A DNA stretch of 51,065 nucleotides, taken from positions 1 to 51,065 of the forward strand of contig JANQLZ010000118.1 of the NCBI GenBank assembly GCA_028280325.1. The letters run 5' to 3'. A program made the translations under genes and the position numbers. The notes under the pieces were generated by a model. The model ran no database searches. It worked only from the letters and a program-made list of their open reading frames with translations, and had not been told where the DNA came from. Positions 1 to 7,500 of the stretch are shown here, piece after piece. The number at the start of each line of letters is the position of its first letter. Positions within the stretch are counted from its first letter, which is position 1. Source of the stretch: Bacillota bacterium. Lineage in GTDB: Bacteria > Bacillota > UBA994 > PWPR01.

Positions 1-45
1 GAGTAAATATATAATACGTCGATCAACGTTTTGTAATGCTTTCAC
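1..45 (-). CDS. Unknown protein, N-terminal 15 codons only (cut by window edge)
   Basis: A GTG codon at 45-43 lies 7-8 bases behind a strong ribosome binding site (AGGAGGT on the minus strand, about 53-59) and opens a frame that stays open to the window edge, reading MKALQNVDRRIIYLL. It starts 16 bases after the stop of the membrane-protein gene at 62-688, so it is probably the third gene of that operon. The basic DRR followed by hydrophobic residues suggests the start of a membrane-inserted protein. Function unknown. Confidence 0.6.
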   Translation of the reverse strand, partial: MKALQNVDRRIIYLL

Positions 46-61
46 TTGTCACGACCTCCTT

Positions 62-688
62 CTACTCTTCGCCGCCGCCAAGGTGACCGCGCTCAATACC
101 CATCAGGATACGCAGACCCAAAGCTATAGCACCGATTCCGCTACCGATCATGATACCGCGCTGCGCAGCCATGTTGGGTACATCCATGACCCAGGTCTTC
201 ATTTCAGGGAAAGCAGACCAGATTGTTTCACCAATCGGTGCATTACCTAACATTACTACCGTTGCAGCTACCAACAAGATAGCTGAGTCAATGGAGCGGG
301 CAGTAAAGGCCCGGTAAGCTGCTGAAGCAATCCAGAACGCCAGTAATGCGTACATGGTTGCTCCCAACGGGGTCATGATGTAGTTAAAACCAAAGTTATA
401 GATATCTCCAGTAGAGGTATCAAACAGACCAATAGCTGTTTGAACGATCATTATTAACAGCAATGCCGCAGAGTTGAACCACTCACCTCGACGTAACATG
501 ATCCGGCGAGAATGAACTCTAATCAGGTTGACCGCAGCCAAAGCTAACGCTATTGAGGCAATGATTGTACCCCAGTTTTGAATTTCAGTTGATGCTGCAC
601 TAATAAAATCTACTGCAAAGAATGCATCTAAAATAATTATTAATGCAAATATAAAAGTTAATGCTATCATTAATCCTTGTGATTTCAT
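62..688 (-). CDS. Uncharacterised polytopic membrane protein (208 aa)
   Basis: I do not recognise this family with certainty. The protein has about six hydrophobic segments (roughly residues 7-29, 40-57, 73-92, 103-125, 134-150 and 178-195) and ends in a short charged tail with GGGEE. A basic stretch (HSRRIMLRRGEW) between segments 2 and 3 is probably cytoplasmic. It lies 19 bases downstream of the 261-aa gene and 16 bases upstream of another frame, so the three look like one operon. There are no catalytic motifs. A transporter-like or scaffold membrane complex is possible but not shown. Confidence 0.75.
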   Translation of the reverse strand: MKSQGLMIALTFIFALIIILDAFFAVDFISAASTEIQNWGTIIASIALALAAVNLIRVHSRRIMLRRGEWFNSAALLLIMIVQTAIGLFDTSTGDIYNFGFNYIMTPLGATMYALLAFWIASAAYRAFTARSIDSAILLVAATVVMLGNAPIGETIWSAFPEMKTWVMDVPNMAAQRGIMIGSGIGAIALGLRILMGIERGHLGGGEE

Positions 689-707
689 TGTTTATCTGGC
701 TCCCTTC

Positions 708-1493
708 CTACTTAATCATTAAATCGTATAGGAAATCACTGCCAGCTGAAGCGGCTAATACACCTATAACCAAGAGTAGCATGGCGTACAATTTACTGAT
801 ATCCTGACCAGCAATACTGCCCAGCTTAACCGGGTTACCGGAAGCAATAGCACCAGCGGCATATAATTCTTCACCGATTAACACATAGTCGCAGGCTGCC
901 ACAAAGAACGGTACCTGTGTGATATTCGCTGAACCGGCAATTTGAATCGCCCCGGCATGGAAACCAGCCTCAGCTATCATCAAAGACTCGGCCCAGAATC
1001 CGCCTAACAGAATACTGGCTGCTGCTTTTTCACGCTGGATAATTCCCATTACCGCCGCAGCATAAGCGAACTGTTCAGTAGATAAATACTGCACACAATC
1101 TTCATCATAAGCCTCAATAGCTCCCTCAGCCATATAGGCCTGACGAACTACCTCTTCTGCCAATGGTAAAACAATTGGCTGTCGAATAGATACAAACAGC
1201 TTAGCACCGTAACGAGCTACTAATTTAGCAACCAAACCCAAGGTCTCCAGACCAGCGAAGGTTTGAGCCGCAGTTACTCCATTTAGACCCGCAATACCAG
1301 GACTAAAATGGATCATTCTGCCCATCTCTGTTGCTCGACCTACAGCTTCCTCAACTGCCTCTAAGCCCGCTATTGAGCGAATTTGTGGAACAAAACCGCC
1401 ACGAGCCTTCTGAATGTAGAATATTATTGCTCCAGATACGATAACAAGAGAAATAAATTGGAACACAATTCCAGACTTCATTGTTAGAGCCAC
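708..1493 (-). CDS. Membrane-anchored protein of unknown function, possibly DUF6754 family (261 aa)
   Basis: One N-terminal membrane helix (about residues 9-27) and one near the C-terminus (about 233-255) flank a long domain rich in Ala, Gly and Ile. Motifs such as GRMIHFSPG and LLGGFWAES look family-specific. From memory they resemble an uncharacterised family in anaerobic bacteria and archaea (DUF6754), but I cannot confirm this. The start is well supported by AGGAGGTGG nine bases before ATG. It is the first gene of the operon running towards the window start, behind a leader of about 240 bases with a palindrome. Function unknown. Confidence 0.75.
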   Translation of the reverse strand: MALTMKSGIVFQFISLVIVSGAIIFYIQKARGGFVPQIRSIAGLEAVEEAVGRATEMGRMIHFSPGIAGLNGVTAAQTFAGLETLGLVAKLVARYGAKLFVSIRQPIVLPLAEEVVRQAYMAEGAIEAYDEDCVQYLSTEQFAYAAAVMGIIQREKAAASILLGGFWAESLMIAEAGFHAGAIQIAGSANITQVPFFVAACDYVLIGEELYAAGAIASGNPVKLGSIAGQDISKLYAMLLLVIGVLAASAGSDFLYDLMIK

Positions 1494-1629
1494 CTCCTAA
1501 GTTTTTACTAACATTTCTTTGGCAAAGACCAGAAAAAAAGCTACAAAAACTTCCTTTGAATTAAAGATAATTAAACTTACAGCTTGCGCTTGTCCATTTA
1601 ATAAACTTCGAAAGTGTTTGTAACGTTTG

Positions 1630-1651
1630 TAAAAGAGATGCATCTCTTTTA
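1630..1651. promoter_or_regulatory. Perfect 22-base palindrome, possible operator
   Basis: The arms TAAAAGAGATG and CATCTCTTTTA are exact reverse complements with no spacer. No T-run follows on either strand, so it does not look like a terminator. It sits between the putative promoter and the start of the membrane-protein operon, where an operator or leader structure would act. Confidence 0.4.
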
Positions 1652-1742
1652 GATTAGCGTAAAACCTTATTCAGTTATAAATGCTTATTTGGATTAGAGA
1701 AAAAATAGCATACTGTGTTTTACACTAGTTGCCGGCTCTATT

Positions 1743-1771
1743 ATTATACATAAAAACCCGGTCATATGCAA
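1743..1771 (-). promoter_or_regulatory. Putative sigma-A promoter of the 62-1493 operon
   Basis: On the minus strand TTGCAT (1771-1766) and TATAAT (1748-1743) are separated by exactly 17 bases. The -10 is perfect and the -35 matches at three positions. The start of transcription would be near 1736, giving a leader of about 240 bases. Confidence 0.45.
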
Positions 1772-1835
1772 CTTAGCATGCCACAGTAGGCTAATTATTT
1801 ACTGTTATAAGTGTTTTTAACTTGTCACAATCCCT

Positions 1836-2048
1836 TCAATTCCCAGCCATGGATTCAATATGGCAATAAGGGCATTCAGTGATATCACACTCCATACACT
1901 TCATGATCATTTTATCCAGTAGTTTACTTCTGGCAATGATTCTTTCCTTGTTGAGCGGATGCTCGGTAAGACTTTTGTTTAACTCTGTCCTCAGACGTTC
2001 TATTGTCTTTCTCATCTCACAATAACGTCCATACATTTGATCTTCCAT
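1836..2048 (-). CDS. Spo0E-like sporulation regulatory protein (70 aa)
   Basis: This small protein has the Spo0E-family layout: a first helix (IERLRTELNK) and a second with the aspartate phosphatase motif, here SKLLD in place of the usual SQELD. Known members dephosphorylate the response regulator Spo0A and delay sporulation, with the Asp as the catalytic residue. The length fits the family. An unusual C-terminal part has five cysteines (MKCMECDITECPYCH), a possible metal or redox site. The ribosome binding site is GAGGGG before ATG. It stands alone, divergent from the Myb/S1 gene. Confidence 0.75.
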   Translation of the reverse strand: MEDQMYGRYCEMRKTIERLRTELNKSLTEHPLNKERIIARSKLLDKMIMKCMECDITECPYCHIESMAGN

Positions 2049-2333
2049 GCCCTACCCCTCTTTCTACTGCTATTTTTATTATTATGTTCGGATTATTTCG
2101 TATTCTGTCGAGATAATTCCTGCATCCTGAATCAAGTTTTTATTTGATTTGTTACACTACTGTTTTGTTATGAGGAATTATGTCGAATTTCGTATAATAT
2201 TAACATTTATCTCATACCAGGATAGAGGAATTTATAATATAAAAGTATAAATTAAATTTTAGTTGCTAAAAATTATTAATGAAGATATAATTTTTTATTT
2301 TTAATTTTGTTGATACTTAACAGGAGGTATACT
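2049..2333. other. Divergent intergenic region
   Basis: AT-rich spacer between the Spo0E-like gene (minus) and the Myb/S1 gene (plus). Besides the promoter at 2263-2291 and the ribosome binding site AGGAGGT at 2322-2328, I see no further gene or structured element. Confidence 0.5.
2263..2291 (+). promoter_or_regulatory. Putative sigma-A promoter of the Myb/S1 gene
   Basis: TTGCTA (2263-2268) and a perfect TATAAT (2286-2291) are separated by 17 bases. Predicted transcription start is near 2298, about 36 bases before the ATG at 2334. Confidence 0.55.
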
Positions 2334-3128
2334 ATGATTTCAGATCCAAACAAACGCGCCTACCACAATTGGACATTAGATGATGATATTTATCTCTACA
2401 CCCTTTGTAAAGAGGCCAAGCGCAGAAAAATTCCGCTTACCAGGCTATTTGATCAAATCTCTGAAGAATTTGGCCGCAAACCACAAACTATAGCTCAACA
2501 TTACTACACAGAGATAAAACCAAGAGAAGCGGAGCTCGCTGAAATAATTGAGAAAGAGCCAGACAATGACTTCAGTTATCGTCAAACCCTGGGCGCCCTA
2601 CCCCAACGCTACGATTCTTCAAACACTAAAAGTGCCGGCAACAACGATAGCCTGGGAATCCCTCGTGAGGGATCCATAATTGAGGGAACAATTGAGAATA
2701 TTGCACCTTTTGGGGTATTTATCAGGCTGGACAATGAATTAAGGGGCTTATTGCATATTTCGAAGATCAGCAATGATTACATAGACGATCTCAACACCAT
2801 GTTTAAACCTGGCCAACGAATCAAGGCTAAGGTTGAAAGTATTGATGAAAATGGGCGACTGAGCTTCTCAACTATTGGTGTAGATATTAATGTTATTGCC
2901 AAAGACCCGGTTGAAACGAACGACCCGGTTCTGGAAATGCTGCCTGATGCCGGAAACACACAGCAGGATTACTACACACTACTCAATAAATACTGCCACC
3001 TTCAAGATCTTTTGCGGAAATTTCAAATGCAGGTGTTAGATTTTAAACACCAGTTGGAAAACTGCAATGTTGAGAGCAATCTGCTGAAAGAATTCAAAAA
3101 GTTTACCAGCAGATGTTTAGAGATATAG
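2334..3128 (+). CDS. Myb/SANT-like (RsfA-type) DNA-binding domain fused to an S1 RNA-binding domain (264 aa)
   Basis: Residues about 10-60 (NWTLDDDIYLYTLCKEAKRR, then TIAQHYYTEI) resemble the N-terminal Myb/SANT-like helix bundle of RsfA-type sporulation regulators. Residues about 112-182 form an S1 domain (EGTIENIAPFGVFIRL, then GLLHISKIS and GQRIKAKVESID). The last 60 residues look helical or coiled coil (LLNKYCHLQDLLRKFQMQVL). The start at 2334 is chosen because AGGAGGT lies five bases before it, while an upstream TTG in frame (2307) has no ribosome binding site. The domains suggest nucleic-acid binding, perhaps RNA-linked regulation. The exact role is unknown. Confidence 0.75.
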   Translation: MISDPNKRAYHNWTLDDDIYLYTLCKEAKRRKIPLTRLFDQISEEFGRKPQTIAQHYYTEIKPREAELAEIIEKEPDNDFSYRQTLGALPQRYDSSNTKSAGNNDSLGIPREGSIIEGTIENIAPFGVFIRLDNELRGLLHISKISNDYIDDLNTMFKPGQRIKAKVESIDENGRLSFSTIGVDINVIAKDPVETNDPVLEMLPDAGNTQQDYYTLLNKYCHLQDLLRKFQMQVLDFKHQLENCNVESNLLKEFKKFTSRCLEI

Positions 3129-3248
3129 GCTTACTGATCAAATAATTTCTCTGACAACCAGGTCACCTTTTTTATCTGTCACCGCTGATAATACTTGATG
3201 GAGAACACAGGCTTTGATACTTTAATCAATGCCTTTATTTTTTTTAAA

Positions 3249-3257
3249 TGATATAAT
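3249..3257 (+). promoter_or_regulatory. Putative extended -10 promoter of the DUF445 gene
   Basis: TGATATAAT is a perfect extended -10 element (TGnTATAAT), 38 bases before the ATG at 3295. No good -35 is present at the right distance, which is usual for this promoter type. Confidence 0.45.
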
Positions 3258-3294
3258 CATTAAGTATTCTTGGATGGATATAGGAGGAAACAAC

Positions 3295-4755
3295 ATGATA
3301 GAGTTTTTGCCGCTATTAGCCAGTGCCACAGTGGGCGGGATAATTGGCTACAGCACCAACTGGGTTGCTATTAAAATGCTGTTTAGACCTTTGACTGAAA
3401 AACGATTTTTAGGGGTTAAATTACCTTTTACCCCAGGGGTAATACCTAAGCAGCGCCAGGCCCTGGGGACGAGTATTGGTGACACTGTGAATGAGTACTT
3501 GTTTACAAGTGAGGCCTTAGTTGAAACCCTGCAAACTGAAGCTATCAAGGAAAAAGTCAGCACTTTTATTAACAGGCAACTTAATCAACTCCAAAAAAGC
3601 GACTGCACAATTGGCGAACTCCTGACCAGTTTGAATATAGATCCCGACAAGATTGCCACCACCCTGTCCCAGGGATTACACGAGAAAATTAATCAGAAGG
3701 CATTCAAAGAATACTTAATCAATACCCTGGACCCAATTACCAAATCAATCAGCACTATTAATATTGCCGGCCTTTTGCAATATGCTGATCCGGAACAGAT
3801 AGCAGCCCTGCAACCTAAAATTGTGGTTCTACTGACCAACTATCTCAATGAGAAAATCAATACAGCCTCAGAGCAGGCCATGATTGTCAATGATCTATTA
3901 CCCTCAGAGGTAAAAGGTTTCCTCAAAAACACTTTGCTCTTCAACACCCCGCAAATACTGGGCTGGCTTTCTGAGCAATTTGATAAAGAAGATATTCGAC
4001 AGCTGCTTGAGCAATATATTACAGATCTGCTTTCGGGCAACTTTTTAGGGAGTATCCTGGGCGGGATATTACCTCCAGCTACCTTGAGTAAAATGGTATG
4101 TGATAAATTCAAAGAAGGCCTGTTAAAGCCTCAAGCCCTGGTTTTTGTTCAGGACAAGCTCGATGATATTTTAATCTCTTTTTACAATAAAGAAATTACC
4201 ACGGTCTTATCAGACAGTGTTCAAACCGACCTGCCTAACATTGTTAAGGAGTTAACAGAATCAGTTTATCCTCAGCTATATCGCAGAATAATCGATATTG
4301 CAGAAAGCCATCGGCAACTTTCCATCGGTGAGATTGCAGATAAACTGAATATTGATGTTTCAAAAATGGTTGGTCAGGAAATATTAAACTCACTTGAGCT
4401 TTATTTGAGTGATTTAGAAAATGTAACAGTAATTTTGAAACCGCTTCTGGACCTGATTCTCGCTGCCCCCATTGCCTCTGTGACCAGCAGAGTAGGTCAG
4501 GAACAGGTTTATTCAGCGACAGAAATATTTATCTCTGTTGTCACCAGGTTCGTTGATAAACACGGGAAAGGATTCTTAGAGGTCTTAAATATTAAAGGCA
4601 TGGTTGAAAAGCAAATCAACCGCCTGGAGCTGTTGCAGGTAGAGCAGGTAGTATTGAGCGTAATGAATAATCAATTGAAAACAATTACCCGTTTTGGACT
4701 CCTGCTAGGTGCCCTGTTGGGGTTGCTGATGCCGGTGATTAACTCTTATTTTTAG
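3295..4755 (+). CDS. DUF445 (YheB/UPF0754-like) membrane protein (486 aa)
   Basis: The N-terminus (GGIIGYSTNWVAIKMLFRPL, then PFTPGVIPKQR) is the signature of the DUF445 family. There is one hydrophobic helix at the start (about 5-20) and one at the very end (GLLLGALLGLLMPVI), with a long helical region between, so both ends are probably in the membrane. B. subtilis YheB, a shorter relative, has no settled biochemical role. I chose the ATG at 3295 because AGGAGG lies six bases before it. The frame extends upstream to 3229 without a ribosome binding site. Repeats begin within about ten bases of its stop codon. Confidence 0.85.
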   Translation: MIEFLPLLASATVGGIIGYSTNWVAIKMLFRPLTEKRFLGVKLPFTPGVIPKQRQALGTSIGDTVNEYLFTSEALVETLQTEAIKEKVSTFINRQLNQLQKSDCTIGELLTSLNIDPDKIATTLSQGLHEKINQKAFKEYLINTLDPITKSISTINIAGLLQYADPEQIAALQPKIVVLLTNYLNEKINTASEQAMIVNDLLPSEVKGFLKNTLLFNTPQILGWLSEQFDKEDIRQLLEQYITDLLSGNFLGSILGGILPPATLSKMVCDKFKEGLLKPQALVFVQDKLDDILISFYNKEITTVLSDSVQTDLPNIVKELTESVYPQLYRRIIDIAESHRQLSIGEIADKLNIDVSKMVGQEILNSLELYLSDLENVTVILKPLLDLILAAPIASVTSRVGQEQVYSATEIFISVVTRFVDKHGKGFLEVLNIKGMVEKQINRLELLQVEQVVLSVMNNQLKTITRFGLLLGALLGLLMPVINSYF

Positions 4756-4761
4756 TTATTG

Positions 4762-4923
4762 CTTCTTTTCCACTGTGCTCCCAAATTTGGGCTATCTCTG
4801 CGTCATACGCAAAAAAATTTGAAAACATATACTGGCCTCGTATTATGTTGTAAAATTTTTTTGCTATTCCTTGATCTAGCCTCAATTTTGTGAGCCTCAT
4901 TAGGCCCTACTTTTCGTCGTTTA
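4762..4923 (+). repeat. Hairpin intergenic repeat, copy A
   Basis: Three modules follow one another. The 5' module (about 4762-4810) contains TTCTTTTCC and TGCTCCCA. A long hairpin (4811-4862) has the A/T-only outer arms AAAAAAATTT and AAATTTTTTT, the inner arms AACATATAC and GTATTATGTT, and the loop TGGCCTC. The 3' module (4865-4923) begins TATTCCTTGATCT and contains a small stem GCCT-catt-AGGC. The same modules recur at 4927-5140 and three times after rnj. Confidence 0.75.
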
Positions 4924-4926
4924 GGT

Positions 4927-5140
4927 GCTTCTTTCCACGGTTGCTCCCACAATCATACCCATCTACTGCGATTATACTTTGTTTTTTCAAGGTAAGTGCT
5001 TTTGTTCCAAAACACTTTGTCATTCAAAGAAATTTTCTCAAAGATATACTACTCGTATTATCTTTGCAGAAAATTTCTTCTATTCCTTGAGCTGGGTATA
5101 ATTCTGTGAGCCACGTTATGCCAAACTTTGCGTCGTTTAT
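4927..5140 (+). repeat. Hairpin intergenic repeat, copy B
   Basis: The 5' module contains TTCTTTCCACGGTTGCTCCC and is longer than in copy A. The hairpin spans 5027-5079: outer arms AAGAAATTTTCT and AGAAAATTTCTT are exact complements, inner arms AAAGATATAC and GTATTATCTTT pair with one bulge, loop TACTC. The 3' module (5081-5140) begins TATTCCTTGAGCTGGG and ends GCGTCGTTTAT. Confidence 0.75.
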
Positions 5141-5222
5141 TAGCTTTTTTAATAAAGGATATTAGACTTCAGCTATTGCAAAACCCACCACGTTCATAAA
5201 GCAAACCCACTAGGAAGCCGGT

Positions 5223-5255
5223 CGGCAATAGGTTGGCGATTGTTTGGCAGTTGTA
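5223..5255 (+). repeat. Three tandem 11-base repeats
   Basis: CGGCAATAGGT, TGGCGATTGTT and TGGCAGTTGTA follow each other without gaps. A closely related set lies at 49540-49572. Both sets lie downstream of hairpin repeats and are followed by TTGTATT and then ATTGACTT. Confidence 0.65.
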
Positions 5256-5725
5256 TTTATGGAGGCCAATAACAATATTGACTTGGAATATGGCTTAACG
5301 AAGACGTAGCTCCTTAATAAGTGTTTCATGCGGCCAACAACTTACCTTAAAAACCACGGAATAAAAAAGTATCATTATGCCTCCAAAAATGGGACAGATC
5401 TTGAAAACACAGAATAATAAAATAATACCGTAGAGTGGTAGCAGCTATAACCCGAACGACCTGTCCCGTCATCAACGCTTATCCTAGTCCAGCATTGCCG
5501 GGCTTAACCACAGAGTATCTTTCCTTGTTTAGCTAGCAAGTTCTGCCAGACAGGGCTTGCGGAACGTGGTTTACAGATTTATCCGACACACCAACATAAT
5601 CTCCCTTTATACCCACACGGGACGGCCTGGAAACTGTTCCCTATATTTGTAAATACTGATATTGACATAATTTAGATTATTTCTTTTTCTCGACAACCCG
5701 CGACTCATCAGCCCCATGAAAATCA

Positions 5726-5771
5726 ATCGTTCAGCTATCGTTCAAGCTATTGTTCAAGCAATCGTTCAGCT
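5726..5771 (+). repeat. Four tandem 11-12-base repeats
   Basis: ATCGTTCAGCT, ATCGTTCAAGCT, ATTGTTCAAGCA and ATCGTTCAGCT are consecutive. Two related units in the opposite orientation (CAATAGCTGAA, AGATAGCTGAA) lie at 49690-49711 in the other repeat-rich region. Confidence 0.65.
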
Positions 5772-5801
5772 ATTTCCAAAAAACAATTGCCCAACTAAAC
5801 T

Positions 5802-5835
5802 AAAAAACTGCGTTGAGCAAGCAACACAGTTTTTT
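5802..5835 (-). terminator. Rho-independent terminator of mbl
   Basis: On the minus strand AAAAAACTG-T-GTTG pairs with CAAC-G-CAGTTTTTT around a six-base loop, with one mismatch. It lies 35 bases behind the mbl stop codon. The flanking A-run and T-run could make it work on both strands. Confidence 0.7.
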
Positions 5836-5870
5836 CTCAGCTATATAGCTATCTTTAAAGAATGCACTGG

Positions 5871-6890
5871 TTAGTCAATGCTGTCCCCTAAAATGTCTAA
5901 AGACTCCAAAGCTTTACCTGTTCCTCTGGCAACCACTGAGACGCAATCTTCAGCGATATGGGTAGGCACCATAGTATGTTCTGCCATCAGCCTGTCCAGG
6001 CCGTGCAGCAAGGCTCCTCCTCCAGTTAACAGGATACCGCGGTCAATTATATCTGAGGCCAGCTCGGGCGGGCAAACATCTAATAATCTTCTTACCAGCG
6101 ATAATAAGGAATCAACAGGGTCCTTTAAGGCTTCATAAACATGCTGAGAGGTAATAGTTATAGTATACGGCAAGCCGGTCACCAGGTGTCGACCCCGAGC
6201 CTCCATAGCTTCATCTCTGCCGCCAGGATAAACAGTACCTACTCTAATCTTAATCTCTTCAGCAGTTCGTTCCCCGATTGCCAGATTAAATTCCTTTTTA
6301 ACATATCTGATAATAGCTTCGTCAAATCTGTCGCCACCAACCCGCAGTGACTCACTGATGACAATCCCCCCCAGACTAATAATAGCAACATCAGTGGTTC
6401 CACCACCAATATCTACTACCATATTACCTGTGGGCTCTGTAATATTAACCCCTGCCCCAAGAGCAGCTGCCAGGGGTTCTTCAATAGTTCTAACAAATTT
6501 AGCACCAGCAACTGCTGCTGCTTCCTTTACAGCCCTTCGCTCCACTGTAGTTGTTCCACTTGGAGCGCATACCATTATCCGGGGGCGAGAAAACAAACCT
6601 TTGGCCCCAACTTTATGCATAAAATGGGTTAGCATTTTAGCTGTGGTATCGAAGTCTGCAATAACACCCTCTTTTAAGGGGCGGATTGCAACTATATGAC
6701 CAGGGGTACGCCCAATCATACGCTGTGCTTCATCACCTATAGCCAATACTTCTTTAGTCTCTTTATTAATAGCCACTACAGATGGCTCATGAAGCACAAT
6801 ACCTTTACCACGGACAAAAACTAAAACACTTGCCGTTCCCAAATCTATGCCGATATCTTTTGGCTCAAAAAACAAACGTCCCACCTCCAT
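5871..6890 (-). CDS. mbl: MreB-family rod-shape protein Mbl (339 aa)
   Basis: A bacterial actin homologue that guides lateral-wall peptidoglycan synthesis at the inner face of the membrane. The actin-fold nucleotide motifs are present: phosphate 1 (DIGIDLGTASVLVF), phosphate 2 (VVDIGGGTTDVAIISLGG) and the adenosine motif (GILLTGGGALLHGLD). Length is typical. The position directly after spoIIID, as in B. subtilis, favours Mbl over MreB, and no mreCD genes are adjacent. Distance to spoIIID is about 70 bases, so the two may be co-transcribed. A terminator follows. Confidence 0.92.
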   Translation of the reverse strand: MEVGRLFFEPKDIGIDLGTASVLVFVRGKGIVLHEPSVVAINKETKEVLAIGDEAQRMIGRTPGHIVAIRPLKEGVIADFDTTAKMLTHFMHKVGAKGLFSRPRIMVCAPSGTTTVERRAVKEAAAVAGAKFVRTIEEPLAAALGAGVNITEPTGNMVVDIGGGTTDVAIISLGGIVISESLRVGGDRFDEAIIRYVKKEFNLAIGERTAEEIKIRVGTVYPGGRDEAMEARGRHLVTGLPYTITITSQHVYEALKDPVDSLLSLVRRLLDVCPPELASDIIDRGILLTGGGALLHGLDRLMAEHTMVPTHIAEDCVSVVARGTGKALESLDILGDSID

Positions 6891-6961
6891 TATCCTACCC
6901 CCCTATTGTACCTTATTTTGAGGTGATACGACAATATTAATGAGAACCGTTTAAATATTTT

Positions 6962-7219
6962 TTATTTTTTTCTGCCTCGAGCATATTTTCTTCTAGTTGC
7001 AGCTCCGCCTCGCAAATGCCTCATAGACTTATTATATTGTAAGACTGACCGTACTTCATCATATAATCCACTGTTAATCTTTTTTAATCTTTCAGTTACA
7101 TCTTTATGTACTGTACTTTTGCTAACCCCAAATACCCTGGCGGCCTTACGCACAGTTGCTCTAGTGCGAACTATATATTTACCTATATCTAATGCCCGCC
7201 GATAGATGCGTTTGTTCAT
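6962..7219 (-). CDS. spoIIID: Sporulation transcription factor SpoIIID (85 aa)
   Basis: A small DNA-binding protein that modulates mother-cell, sigma-E-dependent genes. The helix-turn-helix (TVRKAARVFGVSKSTVHKDV, about residues 22-41) and the basic tail (RKYARGRKK) match the family. Length is as expected. GGGGAGG lies seven bases before the ATG. The order spoIIID-mbl is conserved in spore formers. I could not assign a clear sigma-E promoter in the upstream 200 bases. Confidence 0.95.
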   Translation of the reverse strand: MNKRIYRRALDIGKYIVRTRATVRKAARVFGVSKSTVHKDVTERLKKINSGLYDEVRSVLQYNKSMRHLRGGAATRRKYARGRKK

Positions 7220-7419
7220 TGGCAGACCTCCCCGTGACTGTACATTTACTAAAATATATGTATAGTAACCGGTAAATAGACTGCCCTGACAAACTATAGC
7301 TAAAACAAAGTTAAATATATTTTTAGCAGCCCGTGATTCTGACTGCTTATACCCTCCCTATTAAACAATATTTTCCAATTTAACTATTTGCTTAATGAGT
7401 TGCTCCCTGATAAATACCC

Positions 7420-7464
7420 AAAAAAAGTAGCACCCGAATAAACGCCTGTACTAGTTTATTCGGG
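7420..7464 (-). terminator. Terminator of the spoIIQ-like gene
   Basis: CCCGAATAAAC (7433-7443) and GTTTATTCGGG (7454-7464) form a perfect 11-bp stem, followed on the minus strand by a run of seven T. It lies 36 bases past the stop of the M23 gene and separates it from spoIIID. Confidence 0.85.
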
Positions 7465-7500
7465 TTAAGCTCAATTAATACAATTGATTGCTAAACTCAC

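Larger units (their letters stand above)
1494..1835. other. Intergenic region: long leader of the 62-1493 operon
   Basis: This 342-base stretch holds no convincing gene. On the minus strand it contains a likely promoter at 1743-1771, a 22-base palindrome at 1630-1651 and the ribosome binding site of the 261-aa gene. The sequence GTTTGTAA occurs twice in plus orientation next to the palindrome (1616-1623 and 1625-1632). I recognise no riboswitch. Confidence 0.6.
4756..5870. other. 1.1-kb convergent intergenic region rich in repeats, no convincing gene
   Basis: Between the DUF445 gene (plus) and mbl (minus). It holds hairpin-repeat copies A and B (4762-5140), 11-base tandem repeats (5223-5255), a second 11-12-base tandem repeat (5726-5771) and the mbl terminator (5802-5835). 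Short open frames lie across the repeats and have no ribosome binding site. The part at about 5370-5640 is unexplained. Confidence 0.7.

Noticed and set aside
3348..3563. Frames on the strand opposite to long genes (for example in the DUF445, atp and uvr genes)
   Set aside because: They lack ribosome binding sites and coincide with strongly conserved coding sequence on the other strand.
4890..5090. Open frame of 66 codons on plus across the hairpin repeats
   Set aside because: It begins without a ribosome binding site, lies in repeated non-coding sequence and reads as unlikely protein (runs of Phe, Leu and Ser).
4756..5870. CRISPR array in the repeat region
   Set aside because: Repeats are of unequal length and spacing, with no constant spacer length and no cas genes.
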